A stretch of 64,000 nucleotides of DNA from Opacimonas sp002292215 (GTDB lineage Bacteria > Pseudomonadota > Gammaproteobacteria > Enterobacterales > Alteromonadaceae). Made by a program: the position numbers and the translations under genes. The stretch covers positions 434,001 through 498,000 of the forward strand of contig OX044360.1 in the NCBI GenBank assembly GCA_943846745.1, given 5' to 3'. The notes under the pieces were generated by a model. It was not told the DNA's origin, did not search any database, and saw nothing but the letters and a program-made list of their open reading frames with translations. Every line of letters begins with the position of its first letter. The first letter of the stretch is position 1. Positions 27,799 through 36,228 of this stretch are shown in pieces.

Positions 27799-28584
27799 AT
27801 GTTTGTAGATTCACATTGTCATTTAGACAAATTAGATAAAAATCCCGAAGAATTAGCCCAAGCCGTAGCTTATGCCCATCAACGCGGTGTCGAGCATATG
27901 TTATGTGTTGCTGTTAGCGTTAAAGAGTTTGACAGTATGTTAGATACAGTTAAGGATTTTGCAAATGTATCTGTGTCCTGTGGTGTTCACCCTTGTTATG
28001 AAGAAGACATGACTGATTATGCCACCTTACTCGATTATGCTCAGCGTGAGCAGGTTGTCGCAGTAGGGGAGACGGGTTTAGATTATTATCACTCGACGGA
28101 TACCAAAGCCGTTCAGCAACAAAGTTTTATTGATCATATTAAGGTGGCTTCTGAAGTTCGTAAACCACTTATTATTCACACTCGTAACGCACGTGAAGAC
28201 ACGATTGAACTTTACCAAACACATATGAATGAACATACAACAGGTGTCCTTCATTGCTTTACTGAGTCATTAGAAATGGCGCAACAAGCAATAGATTTAG
28301 GTTTGTACATTTCATTATCAGGTATTGTGACCTTTAAATCGGCAAAAGAACTGCAAGAAGTCGCAAAAATGATCCCCATCGATAGGCTATTAATTGAAAC
28401 AGATTCACCTTGGTTAGCACCCATTCCATATCGCGGTAAGCCAAATCAACCTGGATATGTAGTTGAAGTCGGTGAATTTATTGCCCAGTTGCGTGGAATG
28501 TCTGTAACTGAATTGGCTCAACAAACAACGGATAATTTTTATCAGTTGTTTAATACAGTACCACGTAAAAATGCCCAAGTCTGA
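27799..28584 (+). CDS. ycfH: TatD-family metal-dependent hydrolase (YcfH)
   Basis: A 261-residue TIM-barrel hydrolase of the TatD family, whose characterised members are metal-dependent DNases. Metal ligands are seen in DSHCHLD (positions 4-10), VGETGLDY, IHTRNA, LHCFTE and ETDSPWLAP. Its position after holB identifies it as the YcfH ortholog. No signal peptide is present; the substrate in vivo is not known. Confidence 0.92.
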   Translation: MFVDSHCHLDKLDKNPEELAQAVAYAHQRGVEHMLCVAVSVKEFDSMLDTVKDFANVSVSCGVHPCYEEDMTDYATLLDYAQREQVVAVGETGLDYYHSTDTKAVQQQSFIDHIKVASEVRKPLIIHTRNAREDTIELYQTHMNEHTTGVLHCFTESLEMAQQAIDLGLYISLSGIVTFKSAKELQEVAKMIPIDRLLIETDSPWLAPIPYRGKPNQPGYVVEVGEFIAQLRGMSVTELAQQTTDNFYQLFNTVPRKNAQV

Positions 28585-29137
28585 TATGGCGTCTTTATTA
28601 AGTAGCTGGCGACAGCGCTTAGCTCGTTCGTTGCATCTTGGTCGCAGCAAACCGCATGCACGTTTTGTGCAATTAGCTTCTCTTGGTGAAGACGGACGTG
28701 TACAAAATCGAACGGTAGTCTTTCGAGGGTTTGTGCATAATACTGATCAGATTATTATGATTACCGATACTCGTTCGGATAAATATATAGGGTTACAACA
28801 ACATCCTCAGGTCGAACTTTGTTGGTATTTCGAAAAAACGCGAGAGCAATATCGTGTGAATGGTGAGGTGCTCACTGTGACGAGTGAGTCTCTCGATGCT
28901 CCGTTAAGAAAACAGGTGTGGCATAGTTTGTCTGTTTCCGCTAGGGAACAGTTTTATTGGTACTTAGATAAAACGGATGTTGATGGGATAGTTGCTAAGA
29001 GTCTTATTCCAGAAACATTTTGTGTGCTGCTGTTACAACCTTTGCGCGTTGACTATCTTTATCTTGGTGAAACCCATCAACGTACAATTAGCCAATTAAG
29101 CCACAACACATGGCAAGAAAAACCCATAAACCCATAG
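28571..29137 (+). CDS. PNPOx-like FMN-binding flavoprotein (Alr4036 type)
   Basis: A 188-residue split-barrel flavoprotein related to pyridoxamine-phosphate oxidase. The N-terminal SLLSSWRQRLARSLHLGRSKPHARFVQLASL and the segment QNRTVVFRGF...DTRSDKY are typical of the Alr4036/Npun_F5749 group, in which FMN is bound but the physiological substrate is unknown. Two starts are possible: ATG 28571, overlapping tatD by 14 bases, or ATG 28586, one base past its stop; neither has a clear ribosome-binding site. It is the last gene of the long plus-strand cluster. Confidence 0.8.
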   Translation: MPKSDMASLLSSWRQRLARSLHLGRSKPHARFVQLASLGEDGRVQNRTVVFRGFVHNTDQIIMITDTRSDKYIGLQQHPQVELCWYFEKTREQYRVNGEVLTVTSESLDAPLRKQVWHSLSVSAREQFYWYLDKTDVDGIVAKSLIPETFCVLLLQPLRVDYLYLGETHQRTISQLSHNTWQEKPINP

Positions 29138-29182
29138 CAGCGATGATATTGGATAGGTGAGTTCTCGTTCGGTAAGCAAGCA

Positions 29183-29542
29183 CTACCAAGGTCCAACAAT
29201 AACATTATCTGTGTCTTTAATTACATCTAAAACTGTTACATTGACTTGATATTGTTGTGCAGCTTGTTGAATTAGTGTGGTCTGAACAAGACTAAACTGA
29301 TGATTTTCTATATACACACTCTGACACTCCCCACTACTGATAATTTTCATTAACCAAGGAAATACGAGTTCTTGAATGGGTTTTTGAATACGAATACCGC
29401 TAGACATATCACTCGCAAACTTAATTGAATCACTCAATAAATACTGCCATTTAGCACGCTGATGTGTAACTGCATCTTGAGATGCACCATATTGTAATGT
29501 GTTAATTGAGTAGATTTGATGTAATGATTGATTGGCTAACAT
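29183..29542 (-). CDS. Small SulA-like protein, SOS-controlled
   Basis: A 119-residue protein likely to be an SOS-induced cell-division inhibitor of the SulA type. The central stretch IQELVFPWLMKIIS, followed by a short strand-rich part and a Gln-rich helix, resembles the SulA pattern of a hydrophobic QLLLPLL helix. Overall similarity by eye is modest, and the protein is shorter than E. coli SulA (169). The strongest evidence is regulatory: two LexA-type boxes lie just upstream, one exact. ATG 29542 has AAGG 8 bases upstream; TTG 29548 is an alternative. It could instead be another SOS gene of unknown function. Confidence 0.55.
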   Translation of the reverse strand: MLANQSLHQIYSINTLQYGASQDAVTHQRAKWQYLLSDSIKFASDMSSGIRIQKPIQELVFPWLMKIISSGECQSVYIENHQFSLVQTTLIQQAAQQYQVNVTVLDVIKDTDNVIVGPW

Positions 29543-29552
29543 TGGCAAAGCC

Positions 29553-29568
29553 TTGTTTATTTATACAG
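29553..29568 (-). promoter_or_regulatory. Second LexA-type box (one mismatch)
   Basis: TTGT-N8-ACAG, one mismatch from CTGT-N8-ACAG, sits 11 bases upstream of the ATG and overlaps the ribosome-binding region. Spacing to the exact box is 33 bases centre to centre, about three helical turns, which would place both on one face of the DNA. Confidence 0.6.
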
Positions 29569-29585
29569 TGGTTATAAATATAGTA

Positions 29586-29601
29586 CTGTATAAATAAACA
29601 G
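29586..29601 (-). promoter_or_regulatory. LexA (SOS) box upstream of SulA-like gene
   Basis: An exact CTGT-N8-ACAG with an A/T-only centre, in the wider context TACTGTATAAATAAACAGTC, differs little from the gammaproteobacterial LexA consensus. It lies 44 bases upstream of the ATG, where a promoter is expected. Confidence 0.9.
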
Positions 29602-29665
29602 TCAATCTTTTTTTATAGTATGACCAAAATAATTGCTTTTGCGCCGGGGCTATCTCCTACGCGTA

Positions 29666-30973
29666 TTAGATATCTTGGCGATTTGGACTAAACAAGCCTT
29701 GATGCATTCTACTGGCAAACTCATCGGTCATACCGGCAATGTAGTCAGCTATAACGCGTTCGCCTAGCCCAATCTTTGCTGCACTATGCCAACGCTGTAG
29801 AGTATTACTTGGTAGTAAGCGTTGTGGGTCTGAGTTAAATGCTTGGAATAATTCCATTACGATTTGTTGGCCTTTATATTCCATGATTTGCACTTCAGTA
29901 TGATTTATCACATGTTTACGCACATAATTTTTAAAGTGCTGTAAACACGCTTCTTCGACTTTAGGAAGTTGTGCTTGATAATCAATTAAAGAGGTTTTAA
30001 ACAATTGCTGCTTGTGGATATTGATAGCGGTGATGAAATTATTAACTAATGCTCCAATCGCATTTTTACGGCGATAACTTTCAGGACTAAAGAGTTCTAG
30101 CGCATACGTATGAATCCGTTGTGCCAAGCGTCCGTCATTTTCTTGAATTGGCTTTACCACTTCTTGTTCAAAGGAACTAAAGGTTACTTTATTCATAACA
30201 ATAGCATCTTCTAAATCATGTATGCCATATGCAATATCATCGGCTAATTCCATGACTGAACAATCAAAACTTTTATAGCAAGTTTTGGCATGTTTACCTT
30301 CACGCTCTTCAATAGTCATTAAAAGAGTGCGGTCTTGCTCATCGATTCCGGATAATAACCAGTCAAATACGGCTTTATCGCATTCATATAACCCTTTCGG
30401 TGGGATATACGCATTGGCAGTTATCTCACGAGTTGAACGCGCTTTACATTCTGGATAAGGAGCAGCAAGGGTGTCTATATAGTTAGGGTATTTGACCAAG
30501 CCTAATAAGGTACGTCGACTAAGGTTCATGCCATTGTTAATGGTGTATGGCTCTAATTTTGACACAATCCTAAATGTCTGAGCGTTGCCTTCAAATCCTC
30601 CATAGTCACGCATCATATAATTGAGCGCAATTTCGCCGCCATGTCCAAAAGGAGGATGGCCAATATCATGAGCTAAACAAATGGTTTCAATCAATTGACC
30701 ATCCAACCCTAATAATTTTGCTTGTTCAGGATATTTTTGGCGTAATTGCTCTGTAATACCCGCGCCAATTTGCGCAGCTTCAAGAGAGTGGGTGAGTCGG
30801 GTTCTAAAAAAGTCACTTAAGCCAATTCCATGGATTTGAGTTTTAGCTTGGAGGCGACGAAAAGCGGCGGAGTGCATAACTCTAGCTTTATCTCGCTGAG
30901 CAGCACTGCGGTGGTCTCCATCGCGAGTATCTGTGCGCGGTTGGTGGCGTTGATCCCAAATCAAATGTGACAT
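29666..30973 (-). CDS. dGTPase-like HD-domain triphosphohydrolase
   Basis: A 435-residue HD-domain protein of the deoxyguanosinetriphosphate triphosphohydrolase-like (type 2) family, expected to hydrolyse dNTPs to nucleosides and triphosphate. Motifs are SAAFRRLQAKTQ, RTRLTHSLEAAQIG, the HD pair in LAHDIGHPPFGHGGE, and MELADDIAYGIHDLEDA with a metal-binding Asp. ATG 30973 gives the family start MSHLIWDQRHQPRTD; AAGGA lies 12 bases upstream. Related dGTPases act in dNTP balance and, in some bacteria, phage defence; nothing here points specifically to defence. It follows the broken histidine kinase at 49 bases. Confidence 0.88.
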   Translation of the reverse strand: MSHLIWDQRHQPRTDTRDGDHRSAAQRDKARVMHSAAFRRLQAKTQIHGIGLSDFFRTRLTHSLEAAQIGAGITEQLRQKYPEQAKLLGLDGQLIETICLAHDIGHPPFGHGGEIALNYMMRDYGGFEGNAQTFRIVSKLEPYTINNGMNLSRRTLLGLVKYPNYIDTLAAPYPECKARSTREITANAYIPPKGLYECDKAVFDWLLSGIDEQDRTLLMTIEEREGKHAKTCYKSFDCSVMELADDIAYGIHDLEDAIVMNKVTFSSFEQEVVKPIQENDGRLAQRIHTYALELFSPESYRRKNAIGALVNNFITAINIHKQQLFKTSLIDYQAQLPKVEEACLQHFKNYVRKHVINHTEVQIMEYKGQQIVMELFQAFNSDPQRLLPSNTLQRWHSAAKIGLGERVIADYIAGMTDEFASRMHQGLFSPNRQDI

Positions 30974-31022
30974 AGTGACTGTTGTTCCTTGTAAATATAA
31001 AAAAGATATCCCTAGACTATTT

Positions 31023-32949
31023 TCAGGCTTGCTCTGCGCTACAATAAGCATGAATAAGTTGATAAAGTCGATCTAATTGCAATGGTTTAGTGACGATATC
31101 ACTAAAACCATAATGGGTTATTACCGATTTATCTTGTAAAGTAACATCGGCAGTTAACGCTAAAATTGGGACTGTAGTATTAACTTCTCGAACGGCTTGA
31201 CACATTTCGATGCCATTGATGACTGGCATATTGATATCAAGGATGAGTAAATCGACGTGTTCGAGTTCACAAAACGCAGTAAGCGCTTGTTCGCTGTCAT
31301 CATACATATAAATGTTGGCGCCTGTTCGATTTAATACTTGTTGAATTATCACTTGATTGGATGAGTTGTCTTCTGCAATGAGTATGGTCATATGACTTAA
31401 GTCGGGTGCTTGTATATTCTCCGACCGAACCTTCCTGTCAACTGTCATAGCCGTAACGGGCAACGGCACTTGAAAGATAAACTCAGTGCCTACACCTTCT
31501 TCACTGAATACGCGCAACGAACCATGCATCAATTCAGTTAAGCTGGAACAAATTGCTAAGCCTAATCCTGTACCACCATAACTGCGAGTTGTGGAGTTAT
31601 CAGCTTGTTTAAAGGGTTCAAAAATACATTGTAATTTATCTGTAGGGATGCCTATTCCTGTGTCACTAGACAACCAATTTAATACTTTGCTCATTGCCTG
31701 ATAGTATGACTTTTACGGTGCCTTGATGCGTAAATTTGAGGGCATTTGAAAGCAAATTATTAATGATTTGGGTGAGTCGGATTGGATCTCCAGTTCGATA
31801 TGGGTTTAGCTCTTGACTGATTGATAGTTGAAGATCTATTTCTTTATCTAATGCCATCTTGAATTTATTGAACGTAGAGGTCACTACTTCATTAATATGC
31901 AGAGGGATGTTTTCAATCGTCATTTGCAAGGCATCAATTTTAGATAAATCTAAAATATCATTAATGATATTTAATAAATCTTTTGAAGAATCTAACGCCA
32001 TCTCGGTTAGGCTTAATGAGTCCTGATCTAAATCATACGTGTTCAAAATCTGTAACGCACCCATAATCGCATTCATAGGTGTACGTATTTCATGACTCAT
32101 ATTAGCCAAAAAACGAGTACGTGCAGCAGTTAACTCTTGTGCTTTAAGCATGTTTTTTTGAGAAATGGATGCTTGGTTAATGATTTCTCTTTGTGTTATT
32201 TCTGATTCAGTCGTGTCAACACAAGTGCCTAATATACGAATGTTTTGGTTATCATCATCATAATAAAATTGAGCATGAATGCGAACAAAAGCAGTCCGAC
32301 CGTGCGGTAATATTGTGCGGCAAGTAACATGTATGGTGTTGTTTTCAGCTAACCCTTTAGCACCGGTGTTGAATTTTTCAATAAAGTTGTAGCGATCTTC
32401 ATCATGAATTAACTGAGTCCAATCATTAAATTGATTCATTGAAAAGTGCGATGGCAGCTCAAAAATAGCTTGCATCGATTCATCCCAATACAGATGATCA
32501 TTGGTAACATGATAATCCCAAGTACCCGTTGCTGAGGCTTGCAGCGCTAAATCGACCCGATCACGAAAAAATGCATCTTCAATCGTTTTTTTATGTTGCT
32601 GCGTAATGTCGCGGATAGTACCAAAACGGCGAATGATTGTTTGTCCGGAAAATTCAGCATCCATCGAAATGGTTAATGTTCTGACTTGACCTAGTGTGTT
32701 TTGTATATCAAAAATACCGCTAAAAGATCGTTGGTGGTGTTCTAGAAAACGAATAGATCGAATTAGTTTTTCTAGACTGTTAGGTATAAAGAAACCACTA
32801 TGACTTTCTGTTATTGGCTGATAATTAGTGTCACAATTAAATATAGTATAGACATAATCACTCCAAACCATGGTTTGGGAGGCATATTCAAATAAACCTG
32901 TACGTGTTGTTTGCTCGATTAAGTGATGATATTTACTATATAGTTCCAT
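31023..32949 (-). pseudogene. Hybrid histidine kinase, frameshifted
   Basis: The reading frame from ATG 32949 encodes two PAS-like regions (about 1-110 and 130-250), a HisKA domain with phospho-acceptor His in FLANMSHEIRTPMNAIMG, and the N box (NNLLSNALKFT). It ends at TAG in ...SIKLVV. The next frame continues at once with SDTGIGIP (G1 box), GGTGLGLAI (G2 box) and a receiver domain with Asp in LLILDINMP and Lys in TKPLQ. Removing one base, at about 31668, restores VVSDTGIGIP, a perfect family consensus. So a single-base insertion splits the ATPase domain. It is either a recent pseudogene or an assembly error. An N-terminal 427-residue fragment would lack ATP-binding residues. Confidence 0.88.
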
Positions 32950-32991
32950 ATGTTAGGTTAATCCATTGCCTTTATATAATGGTAATTAGGG

Positions 32992-33600
32992 TTAAATTGG
33001 ATGTTTTGCCAATTCATCAACTCCGACAGAACAGTTTTCTTCGAAACAATCACGAAAATACTGAACTTCGGGCATATCTTCAGAAAAATGCTGCAGCATG
33101 CCTTCTAAACGTGCTTTTACTGGGCTAAATTCATGATTACCAAACCTGAGTTCGTCACAGGCTTTTAAATAAGCTGAAAGTAGATCGGCGGCCTTGACGA
33201 TTTTTTTGTATTCAGGATCGACTTGATTTTGCACTAACAATTGTCCAAATAGAGATTGCAAAGCCGAAGGTAAAGTATGCAGACATTCAATTTCTGCCAG
33301 TTCTTCAAGTTTTTTGAATTCTTTGGTCAATGCGGGGTTGTGATATTTGGTCACATGATTAATATCTTGTAATTTGGTTTCACTAACTTCATGGTATAGC
33401 GCAATAGTTGCGGCCTTTTCAGGATTGAGTGTACCAGCAAAATGCGTATTGCGGATCACCGCTAATAAGTGTGCGATCACGGCGACTTGATGAGAATGCT
33501 CGGCAACATTTTCAGGTTTCACCGTATGCATTAATGCCCAGCGTTTAATTAACGGCATCCTCAGTAGCCAGGCTAAGAATGAGCTTTTTTGGATCATCAT
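32992..33600 (-). CDS. yfbR: 5'-deoxynucleotidase YfbR
   Basis: A 202-residue HD-domain enzyme that dephosphorylates deoxyribonucleoside 5'-monophosphates. Metal ligands are seen in NVAEHSHQVAVIAH and LYHEVSETKLQDI, and the late ADLLSAYLKACDEL motif is typical. The start is ATG 33600, one base past the alaA stop (ATG 33597 also possible); upstream frame extension lies within alaA. The alaA-yfbR order is the same as in E. coli. Confidence 0.93.
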   Translation of the reverse strand: MMIQKSSFLAWLLRMPLIKRWALMHTVKPENVAEHSHQVAVIAHLLAVIRNTHFAGTLNPEKAATIALYHEVSETKLQDINHVTKYHNPALTKEFKKLEELAEIECLHTLPSALQSLFGQLLVQNQVDPEYKKIVKAADLLSAYLKACDELRFGNHEFSPVKARLEGMLQHFSEDMPEVQYFRDCFEENCSVGVDELAKHPI

Positions 33601-33601
33601 A

Positions 33602-34819
33602 TTAGCTTTGTTGATAATGGTTAAAAAACTGACCAATACGGGCAATCGCAGGCGTTAATACGTCTGCATGAGGCAAAAATACCAGTCTAAAATAACAGCC
33701 TTGGGTCAGGTTAAATGCTCGCCCATGGACGAGTAAAATCTTTTCACTTTGCAATAAATCAAAAATCATTTGTTCATCATTATGAATATTAAATTTTTGG
33801 GCATCGACTTTAGCAAAACAATATAACGCGCCTTTTGGCTGAACACATGAGATACCGTCAATAGCATTGAGGGCAGTCGTTGCGGCATCACGTTGCAGCT
33901 TTAAGCGGCCACGGTCATGCACTAAATCATTAATGCTCTGATATCCACCTAATGCGGTTTGGATGGCGTGCTGACACGGGACATTGGCACACATACGCAT
34001 AGAGGAAAGCATATTGAGGGCATCGATATAATCTTGCGCGACCCGTTTGTTGCCTGACACTAACAACCAGCCAGCGCGAAACCCTGCTACGCGATAATTT
34101 TTGGATAAACCAGACATCGTCACCATAAAGACATCATCAGCTAATGAGGCAATACAGGTATGTTGGGCTTCATCATATAAAATTTTATCGTAGATCTCAT
34201 CACTGTAGATAACCAGATTATGTTCTCGCGCAATGGCGACAATATCAAGTAACAGCTCTTTGGAATACACCGCACCGGTTGGGTTATTGGGATTGATAAG
34301 TACAATTGCTTTAGTTTTAGAGGTGATCTTTTGTTTGATATCATCAATATCCGGAAACCATCCGGCTTGCTCATCACAGACATAATGCACAGGAGTCCCT
34401 GAAGACAAGCTGACTGCCGCAGTCCATAACGGATAATCAGGTGCAGGCAATAACACCTCGTCACCTTGATTGAGTAATGCTTGCATAGCCATCATGATCA
34501 TTTCGCTAACGCCATTACCAATAAAAATATCTTGGGTGGTCATATTGCGAATATGTTTTTGTTGGTAATACTGCATCACTGCAACTTTAGCAGCGTAAAT
34601 ACCGGTTGCTTCAGAATAACCTTGTGCAGAAGGTAAGTTATAAATGACGTCTTTTAAAATATCATCAGGAGCTTCAAAACCAAATGGGGCAGGGTTGCCA
34701 ATATTGAGTTTTAAAATACGGTGACCCTCTTCTTCCATTGCTCGCGCTTTAGCATGAATAGGACCTCGGATGTCATAGCAGACATTGTCAAGTTTTGCAG
34801 ATTTACCGATATGATACAT
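33602..34819 (-). CDS. alaA: Alanine aminotransferase AlaA
   Basis: A 405-residue fold-I PLP aminotransferase that makes alanine from pyruvate and glutamate. It starts with AKLDNVCYDIRGPIHAKA, then LKLNIGNPAPFGFEAPDD, INPNNPTGAVYS, and PLP Lys in SGLSKNYRVAGFRAGW. These features and the adjacent yfbR identify AlaA (YfbQ) rather than AlaC. Transcribed divergently from the LRAT-like gene. Confidence 0.95.
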   Translation of the reverse strand: MYHIGKSAKLDNVCYDIRGPIHAKARAMEEEGHRILKLNIGNPAPFGFEAPDDILKDVIYNLPSAQGYSEATGIYAAKVAVMQYYQQKHIRNMTTQDIFIGNGVSEMIMMAMQALLNQGDEVLLPAPDYPLWTAAVSLSSGTPVHYVCDEQAGWFPDIDDIKQKITSKTKAIVLINPNNPTGAVYSKELLLDIVAIAREHNLVIYSDEIYDKILYDEAQHTCIASLADDVFMVTMSGLSKNYRVAGFRAGWLLVSGNKRVAQDYIDALNMLSSMRMCANVPCQHAIQTALGGYQSINDLVHDRGRLKLQRDAATTALNAIDGISCVQPKGALYCFAKVDAQKFNIHNDEQMIFDLLQSEKILLVHGRAFNLTQGCYFRLVFLPHADVLTPAIARIGQFFNHYQQS

Positions 34820-34942
34820 AGTGATGAACTTAAATTAGGTTTTAAAGGTCTACTTATCAGTAGCATACATTATGTATTGATTCTGTTGAAGTGTTTCATC
34901 AGGTTTATTCACTAGTTTATAGTCGTACAGGAAATAAATGTC

Positions 34943-35374
34943 ATGGCAGAGATCCTATATCGCTCGAAGCAAGTGGTGATACCGGTAAATGGTTCTGTAG
35001 TGTGTTGTGGTATTTTTGGTGCGTTAACGCATACTGGATTATGGGTTAATGGCGGTATTATTGAGTTATCCGGCAGTGGATTAGTGCGCACTGTCTCACC
35101 AGAACGATTTATTCATGATCGCTCTGGTGAACAAATCTATGTAATGGCTGATCAACATGGACAGGTGCTCAGTTCGGTCACGGCGGCTGATTTTGCACAA
35201 GCTAGAATATTTGAATATCTGAACTATGATGTATTTAACAACAATTGTCATCGTTTCATCGCTAATTGTTATCAATTTCCCGATTGTCATGAGGTCATGT
35301 TATTTGCGGATTTAACCCATAAACTTGCGAACTATTTTAATCAACCTGTTGTATTTTATCCCATGCTTAGTTAA
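34943..35374 (+). CDS. LRAT/NlpC-P60-like permuted papain-fold protein
   Basis: A 143-residue protein with the circularly permuted papain-like arrangement of LRAT/H-REV107 proteins: His30 in ALTHTGLWVNGGIIEL and Cys102 in FNNNCHRFIANCY, like the NCEHF motif. Such domains are thiol acyltransferases, phospholipases or peptidases. The spacing of about 70 residues between His and Cys fits a minimal single domain. There is no signal peptide, so a cytoplasmic role is likely. Substrate is unknown. It has its own promoter region opposite alaA; the DUF2189 gene follows 59 bases later. Confidence 0.7.
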   Translation: MAEILYRSKQVVIPVNGSVVCCGIFGALTHTGLWVNGGIIELSGSGLVRTVSPERFIHDRSGEQIYVMADQHGQVLSSVTAADFAQARIFEYLNYDVFNNNCHRFIANCYQFPDCHEVMLFADLTHKLANYFNQPVVFYPMLS

Positions 35375-35433
35375 AACTAGTTGTGTCGCATTCATTATTT
35401 GGTCCATTTGTGTAACAACAATAAGGAAGCACC

Positions 35434-36228
35434 ATGTCTAAAGAGTTTGAGCACCCACCAGAAAACGCCATTACGGACAGTTCAATTTCACGAGTTATTC
35501 CTTGTCGTGAGCTGGATATTATTGACCCATTCAAATGGTTAATCTTAGGTATACAAGACGCACAACGCGCACCCGGCATTACACTTTTTTACGGTATGTT
35601 ATTTGTATTGGTCCCATGGGCAATAAGTGCACTGGTTGCACTGATGGGGTGGTATATGGTCATCCTGCCGGCATTGATTTGTTTTATGTTATTAGGACCA
35701 TTTTTAGCCGCGGGTTTATATGATGTGTCTTGGTCTTTAGAAAAACAGCATCCGCCAAAACTAAGCCACTCGCTCAAAGCAATGAGCCGTAATGCCGTCA
35801 ATGAATGGGGTTTTGGCTTATTGCTAGTCATTTTAATGATATTTTGGTTACGGGTAGCGGCATTAATCCATGCATTTTATCCCCCTTATTTAGAGCCTAA
35901 CCTTTCCAATTTATGGCCGTTTTTAGCGGTAGGGACGGGTTTTGGTATTGTGTTTACTGGCGTGGTGTTTTTAATAACGGCGTTTACCCAACCGATTTTA
36001 ATGGAACGCCAAGTGGATTTAGCGACAGCGGTGTTAACGAGTATTAATGCAGTACTTACAAACAAATTAGCCATGTTGCTTTGGGCTAGTATTATATTTA
36101 CTGGTGTGGGTATTGGTTTTATTACTGGGTTCATTGGCTTTATTGTAATTATGCCAGTCATTGGTTACGCCTCATGGCACGGCTACATCGATACGATATC
36201 GACGAAGCGGGTGCGTGCGTTTGAATAA
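35434..36228 (+). CDS. DUF2189 membrane protein
   Basis: A 264-residue integral membrane protein of the DUF2189 family, function unknown. The N-terminal soluble part has RVIPCRELDIIDPFKWLILGIQD, typical of the family. About six hydrophobic segments follow (about 50-72, 74-98, 125-150, 165-190, 210-230, 232-255), and the end reads GYASWHGYIDTI. Ribosome-binding site AAGGAA lies before the ATG. Its 3' end overlaps the convergent TPR gene by 57 bases. Confidence 0.8.
   Translation: MSKEFEHPPENAITDSSISRVIPCRELDIIDPFKWLILGIQDAQRAPGITLFYGMLFVLVPWAISALVALMGWYMVILPALICFMLLGPFLAAGLYDVSWSLEKQHPPKLSHSLKAMSRNAVNEWGFGLLLVILMIFWLRVAALIHAFYPPYLEPNLSNLWPFLAVGTGFGIVFTGVVFLITAFTQPILMERQVDLATAVLTSINAVLTNKLAMLLWASIIFTGVGIGFITGFIGFIVIMPVIGYASWHGYIDTISTKRVRAFE

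Noticed and set aside
29666..30973. dGTPase-like gene as a phage-defence system
   Set aside because: No defence neighbours, and the gene looks like the housekeeping type 2 family member; no evidence for defence in the window.
30974..31051. Longer dGTPase frame starting at 31051
   Set aside because: The extra 26 residues overlap the kinase 3' end and are not family-like.
36172..36228. 57-base overlap of DUF2189 and TPR genes as a sign of a wrong frame
   Set aside because: Both frames carry family-typical sequence up to their ends; convergent 3' overlaps of this size occur.
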